64,000 bases of DNA from Hyphomicrobiales bacterium (GTDB lineage Bacteria > Pseudomonadota > Alphaproteobacteria > Rhizobiales > Rhizobiaceae), in NCBI GenBank assembly GCA_900471605.1, contig UCEY01000002.1, positions 1 to 64,000 of the forward strand. The letters are read 5' to 3'. Below, piece after piece: positions 1-7,859 of the stretch. A model generated the notes under the pieces. It searched no databases, had not been told where the DNA came from, and worked only from the letters and a program-made list of their open reading frames with translations. The position numbers were made by a program, and so were the translations under genes. The number at the start of each line of letters is the position of its first letter. Position 1 is the first letter of the stretch.

Positions 1-63
1 TGACGGGGGAGGCGGCGGGGGCGATTGATCCGCCCCTGAACTGCGGCCGGGCCGGCATCGCAG
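1..63. other. Edge segment before phnI stop; phnJ start not resolved
   Basis: In known phn operons phnJ follows phnI, so the next minus-strand gene should begin near this edge. An ATG on the minus strand (58 to 56) opens a short frame that runs off the window, but its residues do not resemble the start of PhnJ as I know it. I therefore call no gene here. The true phnJ start probably lies just outside. Confidence 0.4.
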
Positions 64-1173
64 TCATTCGGCGGCCTCCTGCAGGCCGCCCTTGACGCCA
101 TTGCGCGCCGTCTCGATATCCGAGCGCATCCTGCGCACCAGCGCAAGCTCGGCCTGGAAATCGACGTAATGCGGCAGCTTCAGGTGTTCGACGAAGCCTG
201 TCGCCTGCACGTTGTCCGAATGCGAGATCACGAATTCCTCGTCCTGCGCCGGCGCGGTAATGTCCTCGCCAAGTTCTTCGGCGCGCAGCGCCCTGTCGAC
301 CAGCGACATCGACATCGCTTTGCGTTCGCTCTGGCCGAACACCAGGCCGTAACCGCGGGTAAACTGCGGCGGCGCCTTGGACGAACCCTTGAACTGGTTG
401 ACCATCTGGCATTCGGTGACGCGGATGCGGCCGAGCGAGACGGCGAAGCCGAGCTCAGGCACCTCCAGCTCGACCTCCACCTCGCCGATCCGGACCTCGC
501 CGACGAAGGGATGGTTGCGGCCGTAACCGCGCTGGGTGGAATAACCGAGCGCCAGGAGGAAACCCTCGTCGCCGCGGGCAAGCGCCTGCAGGCGCAAATC
601 GCGGCTCATCGGGAATTCCATCGGCTCGCGGGTCAGGTCTCCGGCCTGATGGTCCTCGGAAAATTCGCCGTCCGCCTCGATCAGGCCCTCATGGGCGAGA
701 ATGTCGGAGACCCGCATGATGTGCTCTTGCGGCGTGTCGCGGCGTTCCGGCTCGTCGACCGGTTCGTCGGTCAGCAGCGAAGGGTCCAGCAGGCGGTGGG
801 TATAGTCGAAGGTCGGGCCGAGAAGCTGGCCGCCCGGCAGGTCCTTGTAGGTCGCCGAAACCCGCCGCTCGACCTTCATCGCCGCCGTGTCGACCGGGAC
901 GGAAGAGCCGAAGCGCGGCAGCGTGGTGCGATAGGCGCGAAGCAGGAAGATCGCTTCGATCATGTCGCCACGCGCCTGGCGGACGGCGAGTGCCGCCAGC
1001 GCCCGGTCATAGAGCGAGGCCTCGGCCATCACGCGATCGACGGCAAGGCCGAGCTGCTCGACAATCTGCTCGATGGTAACGGAAGGAAGCGAACGATCAC
1101 CCCGACGCCGGTCGGCCAGCAGCCTGTGGGCGTTGTTGATGGCGGCTTCGCCACCCTTGACGGCAACATACAT
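64..1173 (-). CDS. phnI: C-P lyase core complex subunit PhnI
   Basis: PhnI is part of the PhnGHIJ core of carbon-phosphorus lyase. With PhnG, PhnH and PhnL it attaches the phosphonate to ribose, displacing adenine from ATP, before PhnJ cleaves the C-P bond. The 369-aa protein is close to the usual length (about 355-370) and begins with the family-typical MYVAVKGGEAAI; the stretch LLGPTFDYTHRLLD is also characteristic. AGGAGA stands 7 nt before the ATG. It follows phnH by 89 nt in the same direction, as in other proteobacterial phn operons, and should be controlled by the divergent phnF. No oddities were seen. Confidence 0.96.
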   Translation of the reverse strand: MYVAVKGGEAAINNAHRLLADRRRGDRSLPSVTIEQIVEQLGLAVDRVMAEASLYDRALAALAVRQARGDMIEAIFLLRAYRTTLPRFGSSVPVDTAAMKVERRVSATYKDLPGGQLLGPTFDYTHRLLDPSLLTDEPVDEPERRDTPQEHIMRVSDILAHEGLIEADGEFSEDHQAGDLTREPMEFPMSRDLRLQALARGDEGFLLALGYSTQRGYGRNHPFVGEVRIGEVEVELEVPELGFAVSLGRIRVTECQMVNQFKGSSKAPPQFTRGYGLVFGQSERKAMSMSLVDRALRAEELGEDITAPAQDEEFVISHSDNVQATGFVEHLKLPHYVDFQAELALVRRMRSDIETARNGVKGGLQEAAE

Positions 1174-1262
1174 GGTTCATTCTCCTGGCCATCACCGGCA
1201 TCCCATCGAAGATGCGGGAAGGGTTGGTCACTCTGCCCAAAGGGTAAAAGTCAGGCATCGGT

Positions 1263-1865
1263 TCATTGCGTTGCGATCCGCGCCGTCCGCGGCAGGCACA
1301 ACAGGTTCTTGCCCGCCGTCAGGATGACATCGACGCCGCGCGGAAAGAGCGCCCTATTGTCGGCCCAGAGCCGCGGGAAGACTTCCGGCAGCCCCTTCAC
1401 CATCACGGTCGTCGCATGCGGAATGCCGGGGCCGGTCAGCGTCAGCGGCTGGCCTTCGCCAAGCGCCGCGACCTCGATCACCAGCGTCGTCGAACGGTCC
1501 GGATATTCCTGGGTGCCGGCCGAAAACAGGCCGAACGAGGCAAGCGTCGCGCCGGCCTCCACGAAGGCGAAACGGGCCTCTGCCTTTTCGCGGGTGATCG
1601 GCGCTCCGGTATGGAAGCCGATCCATTCACCGGTGGCCGATTTGAAAAGGCCGGCGCTCAGCCATACGGGCGTTTCATGGTCGCACAGGGTGATGGCGAT
1701 CGCACCCGCCGCTCCCCCAAGCGGCTCGGGCTGACCGACATCCGGTCCGACGGTGCGGATCGTTCCCGGACGGGCCATGCCGTCCATGAGCATGCGGAAC
1801 ACGCCCTGGGATTCGAAAACCGGCTCGCCGAACCCGCCGGAAAGCGCTTGCGCCTTGATGTTCAT
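1263..1865 (-). CDS. phnH: C-P lyase subunit PhnH
   Basis: PhnH is a 200-aa subunit of the C-P lyase core that forms a dimer and contacts PhnG, PhnI and PhnJ. The sequence shows the usual features of the family: an N-terminal FRMLMDGMARPGT stretch, a central GFHTGAP segment and a C-terminal NRALFPRGVD motif. The ATG at 1865 is chosen because it overlaps the phnG stop as TGATG, indicating translational coupling. A longer frame extending to 2012 would run deep into phnG and has unrelated sequence there. Its length matches the roughly 195-205 aa of known PhnH. Confidence 0.96.
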   Translation of the reverse strand: MNIKAQALSGGFGEPVFESQGVFRMLMDGMARPGTIRTVGPDVGQPEPLGGAAGAIAITLCDHETPVWLSAGLFKSATGEWIGFHTGAPITREKAEARFAFVEAGATLASFGLFSAGTQEYPDRSTTLVIEVAALGEGQPLTLTGPGIPHATTVMVKGLPEVFPRLWADNRALFPRGVDVILTAGKNLLCLPRTARIATQ

Positions 1866-2338
1866 CAGTCCTCTCCCCGAACCATGGTGAAGAAATCGAC
1901 GCGGGTCGCTGCCGTCTCCTCCGCCTTTTGTCTGTCCTCCGCCGCGATGCGGGCCTCGATCGGCCCAAGCAACGTGGTCTCCACGAAATCGCGCGTGGCC
2001 GCCTCCTGCCACAGTGCGTCGAAAATGGCCGCGAGCCGGACATTGTCCTTGGACGTGCCGAGCGCCTGCGCATGGCCGGCAGTGCCCGAGGCCAGGAGCA
2101 CGGTCGCCCGCGTCACGGTCGCCTCGCCGAGATTGAAGGGCGCGCCGCCTCCGCCGATGCGGCCGCGGACCATCACCAGCCCGGTCTCCGGCCCGCGCAC
2201 GGGCTTTACCTCGGGTTTTTCTGGAAGCCCGTCCCAGGCGGCACGCAGTTCGTTCGCCGTCGCCCGCGCGAGCAGGCCGGCAGCACGGCGGCGCGGGGCG
2301 AGTTCTGCATTCGGTGCGATTTGTTTTGCCGGGTCCAT
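1865..2338 (-). CDS. phnG: C-P lyase subunit PhnG
   Basis: PhnG is the first gene of the C-P lyase operon here. The 157-aa product has the family segments GRIGGGGAPFNLGEATVTRA and GRxxxxA-type helices; known PhnG is about 150 aa. It acts with PhnHIJ in forming and processing ribosyl-phosphonate in the cytoplasm. The ATG at 2338 has AGGAA 7 nt upstream. A TTG 6 nt further upstream (2344) is in frame but sits almost on top of that ribosome-binding site, so ATG is preferred. Transcription should start in the phnG/phnF intergenic space, which carries a palindrome. Confidence 0.95.
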   Translation of the reverse strand: MDPAKQIAPNAELAPRRRAAGLLARATANELRAAWDGLPEKPEVKPVRGPETGLVMVRGRIGGGGAPFNLGEATVTRATVLLASGTAGHAQALGTSKDNVRLAAIFDALWQEAATRDFVETTLLGPIEARIAAEDRQKAEETAATRVDFFTMVRGED

Positions 2339-2353
2339 TGCCAAGTTCCTAAA

Positions 2354-2371
2354 TGTCTATTAATATAGACA
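2354..2371. promoter_or_regulatory. Inverted repeat in phnG-phnF divergent promoter, candidate PhnF operator
   Basis: The 84-nt intergenic space between the two divergent genes holds TGTCTAT-TAAT-ATAGACA, a perfect 7-bp inverted repeat with a 4-bp spacer. HutC-subfamily GntR proteins are known to bind palindromes with GT...AC outer and TATA-like inner bases, and this fits. Position near the phnG start suggests repression of the lyase operon and of phnF. This is an inference from sequence only. Confidence 0.6.
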
Positions 2372-2422
2372 ACCATACAAATCATATGTACTCCTAACTT
2401 CTCGATATAACAAGCGTGTGAC

Positions 2423-3163
2423 ATGGATACGGGGCAGGCAAACGTTCACCGGCAAAACGGCGTGGCGCTCTGGCGGCAGATCGCCGACCGGATCCGCGCT
2501 TCGATCGCCAACGGCGATTATGACGCGAGCGGCAAGGTGCCCCCGGAATTCACGCTCGCCGCGCAGTTCGGCGTCAATCGCCATACGGTCAGAAGCGCGC
2601 TCGCGGCGCTCGCCCAGGAAGGAATCGTCCGTTCGGTACAGGGGCGCGGCACGCTGATCGAGCGCAAGGAGCGGCTGAACTTCCCGATCACCCGGCGCAC
2701 CCGGTTCAGCGAAGGCATCGGCGATCAGGCCCGCGAAAAGGAAGGCCTGCTGCTCCATTCGGCGCGGGAGCCGGCGTCAGCCGATCTTTCGGCCCGCCTC
2801 CACATTGCTGAAGGTGCGCCGGTAATCCGGCTGGAAACGCTGAGGAAGGCCGACCGTCGCCCGGTCTCCCGTTCGACCACCTGGTTTCCGGCCGAGCGTT
2901 TCGGCGGCATCGAGGAAGCTTACGAAAAGACCGGCTCGATCACGGCTGCGTTCCGGAAGCTTGGGCTTGCGGACTATCTGCGCGTTTCCACGGAAGTGAC
3001 GGCGATCCATGCGGACGGGGCGGATCTCGCCGACCTGCAGCTGTCGCCCGGAGCCATCATCCTCGTCGCCCGCGCGCTCAACACCGATCCGGACGGCGTG
3101 CCGGTGCAATATGCAATCAGCCGATTTCCGGCCGACATGGTGCAGTTCACGATCGAGAATTGA
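2423..3163 (+). CDS. phnF: GntR/HutC-family phosphonate metabolism regulator PhnF
   Basis: This 246-aa transcription factor has an N-terminal winged helix-turn-helix of GntR type (about residues 12-75, with FGVNRHTVRSALAALAQEGIV) and a C-terminal UTRA ligand-binding domain (about 90-240). It is divergent from phnG, the standard place for PhnF, and probably represses the C-P lyase genes until phosphonate or phosphate limitation is sensed. The start at 2423 gives the family-like opening before the helix-turn-helix. In the UTRA domain the segments VIRLETLRKADRRPVS and LSPGAIILVARALNTDPDGVPVQYA match HutC-type proteins. The effector is not known from sequence. Confidence 0.93.
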   Translation: MDTGQANVHRQNGVALWRQIADRIRASIANGDYDASGKVPPEFTLAAQFGVNRHTVRSALAALAQEGIVRSVQGRGTLIERKERLNFPITRRTRFSEGIGDQAREKEGLLLHSAREPASADLSARLHIAEGAPVIRLETLRKADRRPVSRSTTWFPAERFGGIEEAYEKTGSITAAFRKLGLADYLRVSTEVTAIHADGADLADLQLSPGAIILVARALNTDPDGVPVQYAISRFPADMVQFTIEN

Positions 3164-3182
3164 GTATCGAGATCTACTTGTG

Positions 3183-3204
3183 TAGTTGCGAAACTATAAT
3201 TATA
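3183..3204. promoter_or_regulatory. Promoter/operator region of brnTA
   Basis: Just ahead of the toxin gene lie an inverted repeat TAGTT-GCGA-AACTA (3183-3196) and, overlapping its end, a perfect 10-bp palindrome TATAATTATA (3195-3204) that contains a consensus -10 hexamer TATAAT (3195-3200). I see no good -35 at normal spacing. The antitoxin of BrnTA modules is known to bind its own promoter, so these palindromes are natural candidates for autoregulation. Confidence 0.45.
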
Positions 3205-3212
3205 TTTTTGCA

Positions 3213-3521
3213 ATGAACCTGATGCGTTTTGAATGGGATCGCGCAAAGGCGGCAACGAACGTCAAGAAGCACGGCATCAGCTTCGAGACCGCTGCTCGTG
3301 TTTTTGCCGACCCTTTCGTCCTGATTGAGCAGGATCGCATCGAAGGTGGAGAGCAGCGTTGGCAGGCACTGGGTTCTGTTGATGGTCTCGCCATCCTGCT
3401 CGTGGCTCACACCGTCTATGATGACGAGGAGGATGACGGTCAGACCTCCGAAGTGATCCGCATCATTTCCGCACGAAAGGCCGATCCGAAGGAAAGACGA
3501 CGTTATGAAGAAGAGCGCTGA
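3213..3521 (+). CDS. brnT: BrnT-family (DUF497) toxin
   Basis: BrnT toxins are small RelE-fold ribonucleases. The 102-aa product has the signature FEWDRAKAATNVKKHGISFETA near the N-terminus, a central DGLAILLVAHTV strand and the C-terminal RIISARKADPKERRRYEE motif, all typical of DUF497. The best starts are ATG 3213 or ATG 3222 (MRFEWD); neither has an obvious ribosome-binding site. A TTG at 3186 would lie within the putative operator. The gene overlaps the downstream antitoxin by 17 nt, as in other brnTA pairs, suggesting coupled translation. I could not test whether the toxin is active. Confidence 0.88.
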   Translation: MNLMRFEWDRAKAATNVKKHGISFETAARVFADPFVLIEQDRIEGGEQRWQALGSVDGLAILLVAHTVYDDEEDDGQTSEVIRIISARKADPKERRRYEEER

Positions 3522-3834
3522 TATCGTTCGATACGAGGTCGACAAGGATAGTCTGCCGCCTCTGACCGACAAGCAGAAAGCCGAGCTGGCGGCTCTGTCG
3601 GAGCTTCCGGACGAGCAGATAGATTTCAGCGACATTCCGGGCCTGAGCGAAGAGCAGCTTCAGAATGCAGGAAGGGGGCGATTTTATCGCCCCTTGAAAC
3701 AGCAGATCACGGCCAGAGTGGATGCCGATGTAGTTGACTGGCTCAAGTCCCAAGGCAAAGGGTATCAGGCCCGCATGAACGCCATTCTACGTCGCGAAAT
3801 GCTGGCGTCGCTGAAATCCCAGAAACGGACCTGA
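3505..3834 (+). CDS. brnA: BrnA-family antitoxin
   Basis: This 109-aa protein is the partner antitoxin. The C-terminal half (about 70-105: TARVDADVVDWLKSQGKG followed by YQARMNAILRREM) is the ribbon-helix-helix-like DNA-binding and dimerisation segment found in BrnA/DUF4415 proteins. The N-terminal acidic part (LPDEQIDFSDIP) would wrap the toxin. GGAAAG precedes the ATG, inside the toxin reading frame. BrnA is known to neutralise BrnT and repress the operon. The gene ends 13 nt before the convergent gpmA stop, so no room exists for further operon members. Confidence 0.87.
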   Translation: MKKSADIVRYEVDKDSLPPLTDKQKAELAALSELPDEQIDFSDIPGLSEEQLQNAGRGRFYRPLKQQITARVDADVVDWLKSQGKGYQARMNAILRREMLASLKSQKRT

Positions 3835-3847
3835 TTGTGCCCGGCGC

Positions 3848-4483
3848 TCAGTGCGCGCCGGACATGTCGCCGAGGATGTCCTTGGATGCCACGGTCGAGT
3901 CTGCCTTCAGCGTGTAGACCATCGGCACGCCGGTCGCGAGGTTGAGCTTGAGGATCTCTTCCTGGCTCAGCCGGTCGAGCACCATCACCAGCGCACGCAG
4001 CGAATTGCCGTGGGCGGCGACCAGCACCTTTTCGCCGCGCAGCACGCGGGGCAGGATTTCCGTCATGTAATAGGGCCAGACGCGGGCGCCGGTGTCGCGC
4101 AGCGATTCACCGCCCGGCGGCGGCACGTCATAGGAACGGCGCCAGATATGCACCTGCTCCTCGCCCCACTTGGCACGGGCATCGTCCTTGTTGAGGCCGG
4201 AGAGGTCGCCGTAATCGCGCTCGTTGAGCGCAAGGTTGCGGATCGTTTCCAGATCCGGCTGACCGACCTTGTCGAGGACGATCTTCAGCGTGTTCTGGGC
4301 GCGCTTCAGGTCCGAGGTGAAGGCGATGTCGAACTTGATGCCGGTCTCGGCCAGCGCCACGCCGCCGGTCTCGGCTTCCTGGATGCCGAGCGGGGTGAGG
4401 TCGGGATCGCGCCAGCCGGTGAACAGGTTCTTGAGGTTCCATTCGCTCTGACCGTGGCGAACGAGGACGAGAGTACCGCTCAT
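3848..4483 (-). CDS. gpmA: 2,3-bisphosphoglycerate-dependent phosphoglycerate mutase
   Basis: The enzyme interconverts 3- and 2-phosphoglycerate in glycolysis and gluconeogenesis. The 211-aa product carries the histidine-phosphatase signature [12 protein letters not shown] with phospho-acceptor His10, the acid Glu88 in LNERDYGDL, and the second histidine His158 in [11 protein letters not shown]. Rhizobial enzymes are about 211 aa, shorter than the 250-aa enteric form. ATG 4483 has GGAAGGAAA upstream; a longer open frame runs into dapB but has no family similarity. It lies 26 nt after dapB in the same direction, so co-transcription is likely. Confidence 0.96.
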   Translation of the reverse strand: MSGTLVLVRHGQSEWNLKNLFTGWRDPDLTPLGIQEAETGGVALAETGIKFDIAFTSDLKRAQNTLKIVLDKVGQPDLETIRNLALNERDYGDLSGLNKDDARAKWGEEQVHIWRRSYDVPPPGGESLRDTGARVWPYYMTEILPRVLRGEKVLVAAHGNSLRALVMVLDRLSQEEILKLNLATGVPMVYTLKADSTVASKDILGDMSGAH

Positions 4484-4509
4484 GAGATGATTTCCTTCCG
4501 GGGAGATTT

Positions 4510-5328
4510 TCAGGAAAGCCCGAGCACGTCGAGCATGGAATAGTGGCCGGGCTTCTTGTCGCGCGCCCATAGCGCTGCGGCAACCGCGCCCCGCGCGAAG
4601 ATCGAGCGGTCGCGCGCGCTGTGCGAGAGCGTCACGAGTTCGCCTTCGCCGGCAAGGATGACCGAATGGTCGCCGACGACCGAACCGCCGCGCAGCGTCG
4701 CGAACCCGATCGTGCCGGTCGGTCGCGCTCCCGTATGGCCGTCGCGCACACGGACGGACTGGCTTGCGAGATCGATGCCGCGGCCTTGCGCGGCCGCTTC
4801 GCCGAGCAGCAGCGCCGTGCCCGAAGGCGCATCGACCTTGTGCTTGTGATGCATTTCGACAACCTCGATATCCCAGCCCGCTGCGGGAAGCGCCTTCGCA
4901 GCCTGCGCGACGAGCACGCCGAGCAGGTTGACGCCAAGGCTCATATTGCCGGATTTGACGACGCGCGCATGTCGGCCGGCTGCCTTGAACTTCTCCTCGT
5001 CCTCGACCGAGCATCCCGTGGTGCCGATCACATGGACGATCCGTGCCTGCGCGGCGAGCACCGAGAAGGTGACGCTGGTCGCCGGCGTCGTGAAATCGAG
5101 AACGCCCTCGGCATCGAGAAAGGCTTGCAGCGGATCGGCGGTTACTGGAATGCCGAGCGTTCCGACACCCGCGAGTTCGCCCGCATCCTTGCCGATGAAC
5201 GGCGAACCCTCGCGCTGGACGGCCGCGTGCAGCGTCACGCCTTCGGTTTCGTGGATGACCCGGATCAGGGCCTGACCCATGCGACCCGCTGCGCCGACCA
5301 CCACGAGTTTCATGTCATTTGTGGTCAT
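4510..5328 (-). CDS. dapB: 4-hydroxy-tetrahydrodipicolinate reductase
   Basis: DapB performs the NAD(P)H-dependent reduction step of the diaminopimelate/lysine pathway. The 272-aa product has the Rossmann motif GAAGRMGQ at 12-19, the family signature [16 protein letters not shown] with catalytic His160 and Lys164, and the C-terminal [11 protein letters not shown] end. Two ATG codons are possible, 5328 and 5313. The first has AGGA about 11 nt upstream and gives the usual length; the second has none. It heads a probable two-gene unit with gpmA. Confidence 0.96.
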   Translation of the reverse strand: MTTNDMKLVVVGAAGRMGQALIRVIHETEGVTLHAAVQREGSPFIGKDAGELAGVGTLGIPVTADPLQAFLDAEGVLDFTTPATSVTFSVLAAQARIVHVIGTTGCSVEDEEKFKAAGRHARVVKSGNMSLGVNLLGVLVAQAAKALPAAGWDIEVVEMHHKHKVDAPSGTALLLGEAAAQGRGIDLASQSVRVRDGHTGARPTGTIGFATLRGGSVVGDHSVILAGEGELVTLSHSARDRSIFARGAVAAALWARDKKPGHYSMLDVLGLS

Positions 5329-5530
5329 GGGCGGCGCAGTCCTTGGCTGTTTGGAATGTCTGTCGGCGATTGCGAATTTCGCGACGAACCTAGAGCCCGT
5401 CACGATCCAGTGCAAGTACCGAGCACGGGGCGTATTTTTGCCGAACCGCTAGCCGGAATATGGCCTCCAATGCGGAGCCACGCCTTCCCGGCTTGCCGCG
5501 TGATGCAGGGAGACGCTTCCCGGTGTCGTA

Positions 5531-5881
5531 TCAGCGCCCCTGCAGAACCTTGACGACTTTCGCGGTAATATCGCCCCGTCGCGTCTTTTCGAAGTCCTCA
5601 TAGGTCAATCTGCCGGACGCCACTCCGTTGATCACGCGCTGGCAGCCAAGAGCCGGGGCCTTGCTTTCGGAGACGTCCAGCAGAAGCGCCAGGTTTTCGA
5701 TCGTCTCCTTGCGCCACTTATGCTGGACGCAATGGGCTATTGTCTTGGCACGCAAGGCGGCGCTGCCTTCGAGTGCGGTGGAGGCGGCCTTGTATCTCTC
5801 AGGCGTCGCCTGCGTCGCACAGCTTGCAAGCGCCGCCGCGACGATGGCGACCGCCAGCATCCGATAAGAAAGGATCAGCAT
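5531..5881 (-). CDS. Small predicted lipoprotein, paralogue of next upstream gene
   Basis: The 116-aa product starts with a lipoprotein signal (MLILSYRMLAVAIVAAALASC) whose LASC lipobox predicts acylation at Cys21. The mature part has a conserved pattern ALEGSAALRAKTIAHCV ... CQRVINGVASGRLTYEDF that is shared with the neighbouring gene at 5916-6263, so the two are tandem duplicates. ATG 5881 is chosen because it puts the hydrophobic signal at the N-terminus; the open frame continues to 5965 but into the neighbour. Two cysteines in the mature part could form a disulphide. I do not recognise a function. Confidence 0.75.
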   Translation of the reverse strand: MLILSYRMLAVAIVAAALASCATQATPERYKAASTALEGSAALRAKTIAHCVQHKWRKETIENLALLLDVSESKAPALGCQRVINGVASGRLTYEDFEKTRRGDITAKVVKVLQGR

Positions 5882-5915
5882 GGTTCGATTCCGATTGATA
5901 TGCGGCGGGCCAAGT

Positions 5916-6263
5916 TTACTTACCTCGCAAGGCTGCGATGGCACCCTTGGTGAGTTCGTCTTCATTGAAAGACTGCCAATCCTTGTACTTCAGCTTGCCG
6001 GAAGCGATTGAATTGACGATGCGCTGGCAAAGCAGGCGAGGATTTTTGGCGTCTGCTGTGCTGACATACCAAGAGAAGGCTTCACGCGATCGGGCGTTCC
6101 AGTCGTGGCCTTCTCCGACGCATTTCACGACAAACTTCTCGCGGAGAGACGCACTTCCCTTCAATGCTTCGGCTGCCGCTTCATAATTGTCCTCCGTCAG
6201 GCAGCCTGTCAGGCCAATGCAGAGCGCGGAAATCGCTAAGCCACGGAAAATATTAGAAAACAT
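5916..6263 (-). CDS. Small predicted lipoprotein, paralogue of following gene
   Basis: The 115-aa product has an N-terminal lipoprotein signal ending in LTGC and a mature domain ALKGSASLREKFVVKCV ... CQRIVNSIASGKLKYKDW that aligns with the downstream protein. The gene pair is separated by 34 nt and reads in the same direction as glk, 63 nt upstream. GAGGGG stands 9 nt before ATG 6263, but that sequence is also one arm of a hairpin (6274-6290), which may limit translation. The function is unknown; location at the inner or outer membrane is inferred from the lipobox alone. Confidence 0.75.
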   Translation of the reverse strand: MFSNIFRGLAISALCIGLTGCLTEDNYEAAAEALKGSASLREKFVVKCVGEGHDWNARSREAFSWYVSTADAKNPRLLCQRIVNSIASGKLKYKDWQSFNEDELTKGAIAALRGK

Positions 6264-6273
6264 GAAAATATGC

Positions 6274-6290
6274 CCCTCACTCAATGAGGG
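6274..6290 (-). promoter_or_regulatory. Hairpin overlapping a ribosome-binding site
   Basis: On the minus strand CCCTCA-TTGAG-TGAGGG forms a 6-bp stem whose 3' arm contains the GAGGGG ribosome-binding site of the lipoprotein gene starting at 6263. It is followed by a short T-rich run (ATATTTTC), so it might instead help end glk transcripts. Both readings are inferences. Confidence 0.4.
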
Positions 6291-6326
6291 CCCTATTTCC
6301 ATCAGGAATTGAAAAAGCGCAAGAGC

Positions 6327-7349
6327 CTAACCGCGCCAGCGGCGGCCGTCGGTTGAAATCCCATAGGCCGAAGGGGTGCGGGCAAAGCTTGCCAGCCCGG
6401 CCAGCGCCGCCTGCGGATGGGTCACCACGAAGGTGGGGATCGTGCCCATCAGTTCCGTATGCGGCGCCTTGTCCTCGAAGGCTCCGCGGAACTCGGGGCC
6501 TTTCAGCGCCGGAATGATCTTCTGCGAAATGCCGCCGGCGAGATAGACGCCGCCGCGCGCCATGAAGATCAGTGCCATGTCGCCGGCGACCCGGCCGAGA
6601 TAGGTGGCAAACAGCGAAAGCGTTTCGACGGCCTGGGGATTCGTGCCGTTCAGCCCGTGGGCGGTGATATCCGCCGGATCGGAAAACGCAGGCTGCACGC
6701 CGTCGGCCGCGCAGACGGCCTGGTAGATATTGACGACGCCGCGCCCGCTCAGGATCTCTTCTGCGGAAACGCGTCCCTCGATGCGCTTGAGATGCGGAAA
6801 AATCTGGAAATCCCGCTCCGAGCGCGGGCCGACATCCACATGTCCGCCTTCGCCGGGAACCGGAAACCACATGTGCCGAGCATAGACGAGGCCGGCGACG
6901 CCGAGCCCGGTTCCAGGGCCGAGCACGACGCGTGACGCCATATGCGGTTCGTTACTGGTGCCGAGCGCCTCGCGGTATTCGTCCGAGAGAGCCGCCACCG
7001 CAAGCGCCTGCGCTTCGAAATCGTTGACAACAAGCACGTCCTCGAAGCCGAGATCGGCGATCATGCCTTTGGGGCGCACCACCCAGTCGCAATTGGTGAG
7101 GTCGATCTCGTCGCCGTCGATCGGCCCGGCGATGGCGAGGATTGCCGAGCGCGGCTGTACCGAACTCGTATCGAGCACGATCTTCTGGATCGCATCGTCG
7201 ATGGTCGGATAGTCCGCGGTACGCACGTTCGGGAACGGTTTCGGTTCCGCATAGGCGTCGAGAAGAATGGAGAAGCGGGCATTGGTGCCGCCGATATCGC
7301 CGATCAGGATCGGAAAGGGCAGCTTGTCGGTCTTCATGGTATCGGCCAT
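6327..7349 (-). CDS. glk: Glucokinase
   Basis: Glucokinase phosphorylates cytoplasmic glucose with ATP to glucose-6-phosphate, feeding the Entner-Doudoroff pathway in rhizobia. The 340-aa product contains the phosphate-binding motif [13 protein letters not shown] (about 14-26), the [12 protein letters not shown] adenosine/phosphate loop, the [15 protein letters not shown] substrate segment and a C-terminal [13 protein letters not shown] motif, as in the bacterial Glk family. ATG 7349 is preferred; an internal ATG at 7337 is possible. It follows mgsA by only 8 nt, an arrangement seen in other rhizobia, so the two are probably co-transcribed. Confidence 0.95.
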   Translation of the reverse strand: MADTMKTDKLPFPILIGDIGGTNARFSILLDAYAEPKPFPNVRTADYPTIDDAIQKIVLDTSSVQPRSAILAIAGPIDGDEIDLTNCDWVVRPKGMIADLGFEDVLVVNDFEAQALAVAALSDEYREALGTSNEPHMASRVVLGPGTGLGVAGLVYARHMWFPVPGEGGHVDVGPRSERDFQIFPHLKRIEGRVSAEEILSGRGVVNIYQAVCAADGVQPAFSDPADITAHGLNGTNPQAVETLSLFATYLGRVAGDMALIFMARGGVYLAGGISQKIIPALKGPEFRGAFEDKAPHTELMGTIPTFVVTHPQAALAGLASFARTPSAYGISTDGRRWRG

Positions 7350-7357
7350 CGGGAAGC

Positions 7358-7738
7358 TTAGTCCTTCTGAAAGTCGATGAGTTTTTCGGCTGTGGCGCGG
7401 TTGAGCGCCATCGGAATATCGTAGACGGTTGCGAGACGGGTCAGCGCCTTGACGTCGACGTCATGGGGAAGCGCGCTCAACGGGTCGATGAAGAAAACCA
7501 GCATATGGACCTCGCCGGTGGCGATCATCGCGCCGATCTGCTGGTCACCGCCGAGCGGCCCGCTTTTCAGCCGCGTCACCTCAAGGCCCGGACAGGCATC
7601 CTGGACGCGGCCGCCGGTCGTACCCGTGGCGACGATCCGGAAGCGCGATAGCGCGGCCTGGTGATGGCGGGCGAAATCCGCCATGTCATTCTTCTTCTGG
7701 TCGTGCGCGATCAACGCGATGCAGGGCTTGGCCGACAT
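7358..7738 (-). CDS. mgsA: Methylglyoxal synthase
   Basis: MgsA converts dihydroxyacetone phosphate to methylglyoxal and phosphate, a bypass that relieves sugar-phosphate stress. The 126-aa product has the nucleotide-fold start [12 protein letters not shown], the phosphate loop ATGTTGGR, the catalytic segment [14 protein letters not shown] with the essential Asp, and [21 protein letters not shown] 7738 has GAGGA about 10 nt upstream; extension to a TTG at 7771 is unlikely because it adds sequence absent from the family. Placement directly before glk joins glucose entry with triose-phosphate overflow. Confidence 0.95.
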   Translation of the reverse strand: MSAKPCIALIAHDQKKNDMADFARHHQAALSRFRIVATGTTGGRVQDACPGLEVTRLKSGPLGGDQQIGAMIATGEVHMLVFFIDPLSALPHDVDVKALTRLATVYDIPMALNRATAEKLIDFQKD

Positions 7739-7859
7739 GATGGGGTTGTCCTCGCCAGAACGTTTTTTCAATCGATTTGTGATGCGTTCTAGCGTGCCGC
7801 TTCGGTCTTGGGAAGGTCGCGAGGCGGCCGGTCATTTCGATTGCCGGCCTTATTCGAAA

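Noticed and set aside
36..58. Short minus-strand ATG frame at the window edge as the start of phnJ
   Set aside because: The encoded residues are Pro/Gly-rich and do not match the PhnJ N-terminus as I know it.
169..1734. Long plus-strand open frame opposite phnI/phnH
   Set aside because: It is an antisense shadow of high-GC coding sequence. Both minus-strand frames are clear C-P lyase genes with ribosome-binding sites, and the plus-strand product resembles nothing.
3841..3861. Perfect 7-bp stem CCGGCGC/GCGCCGG at the brnA/gpmA junction as a terminator
   Set aside because: No T-tract on either strand and it overlaps the gpmA stop and last codons, so I did not list it as a terminator.
7826..7849. 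GGCCGG/CCGGCC stem between mepA and mgsA as terminator
   Set aside because: The loop is 12 nt, the stem 6 bp and there is no T-run after it on either strand.
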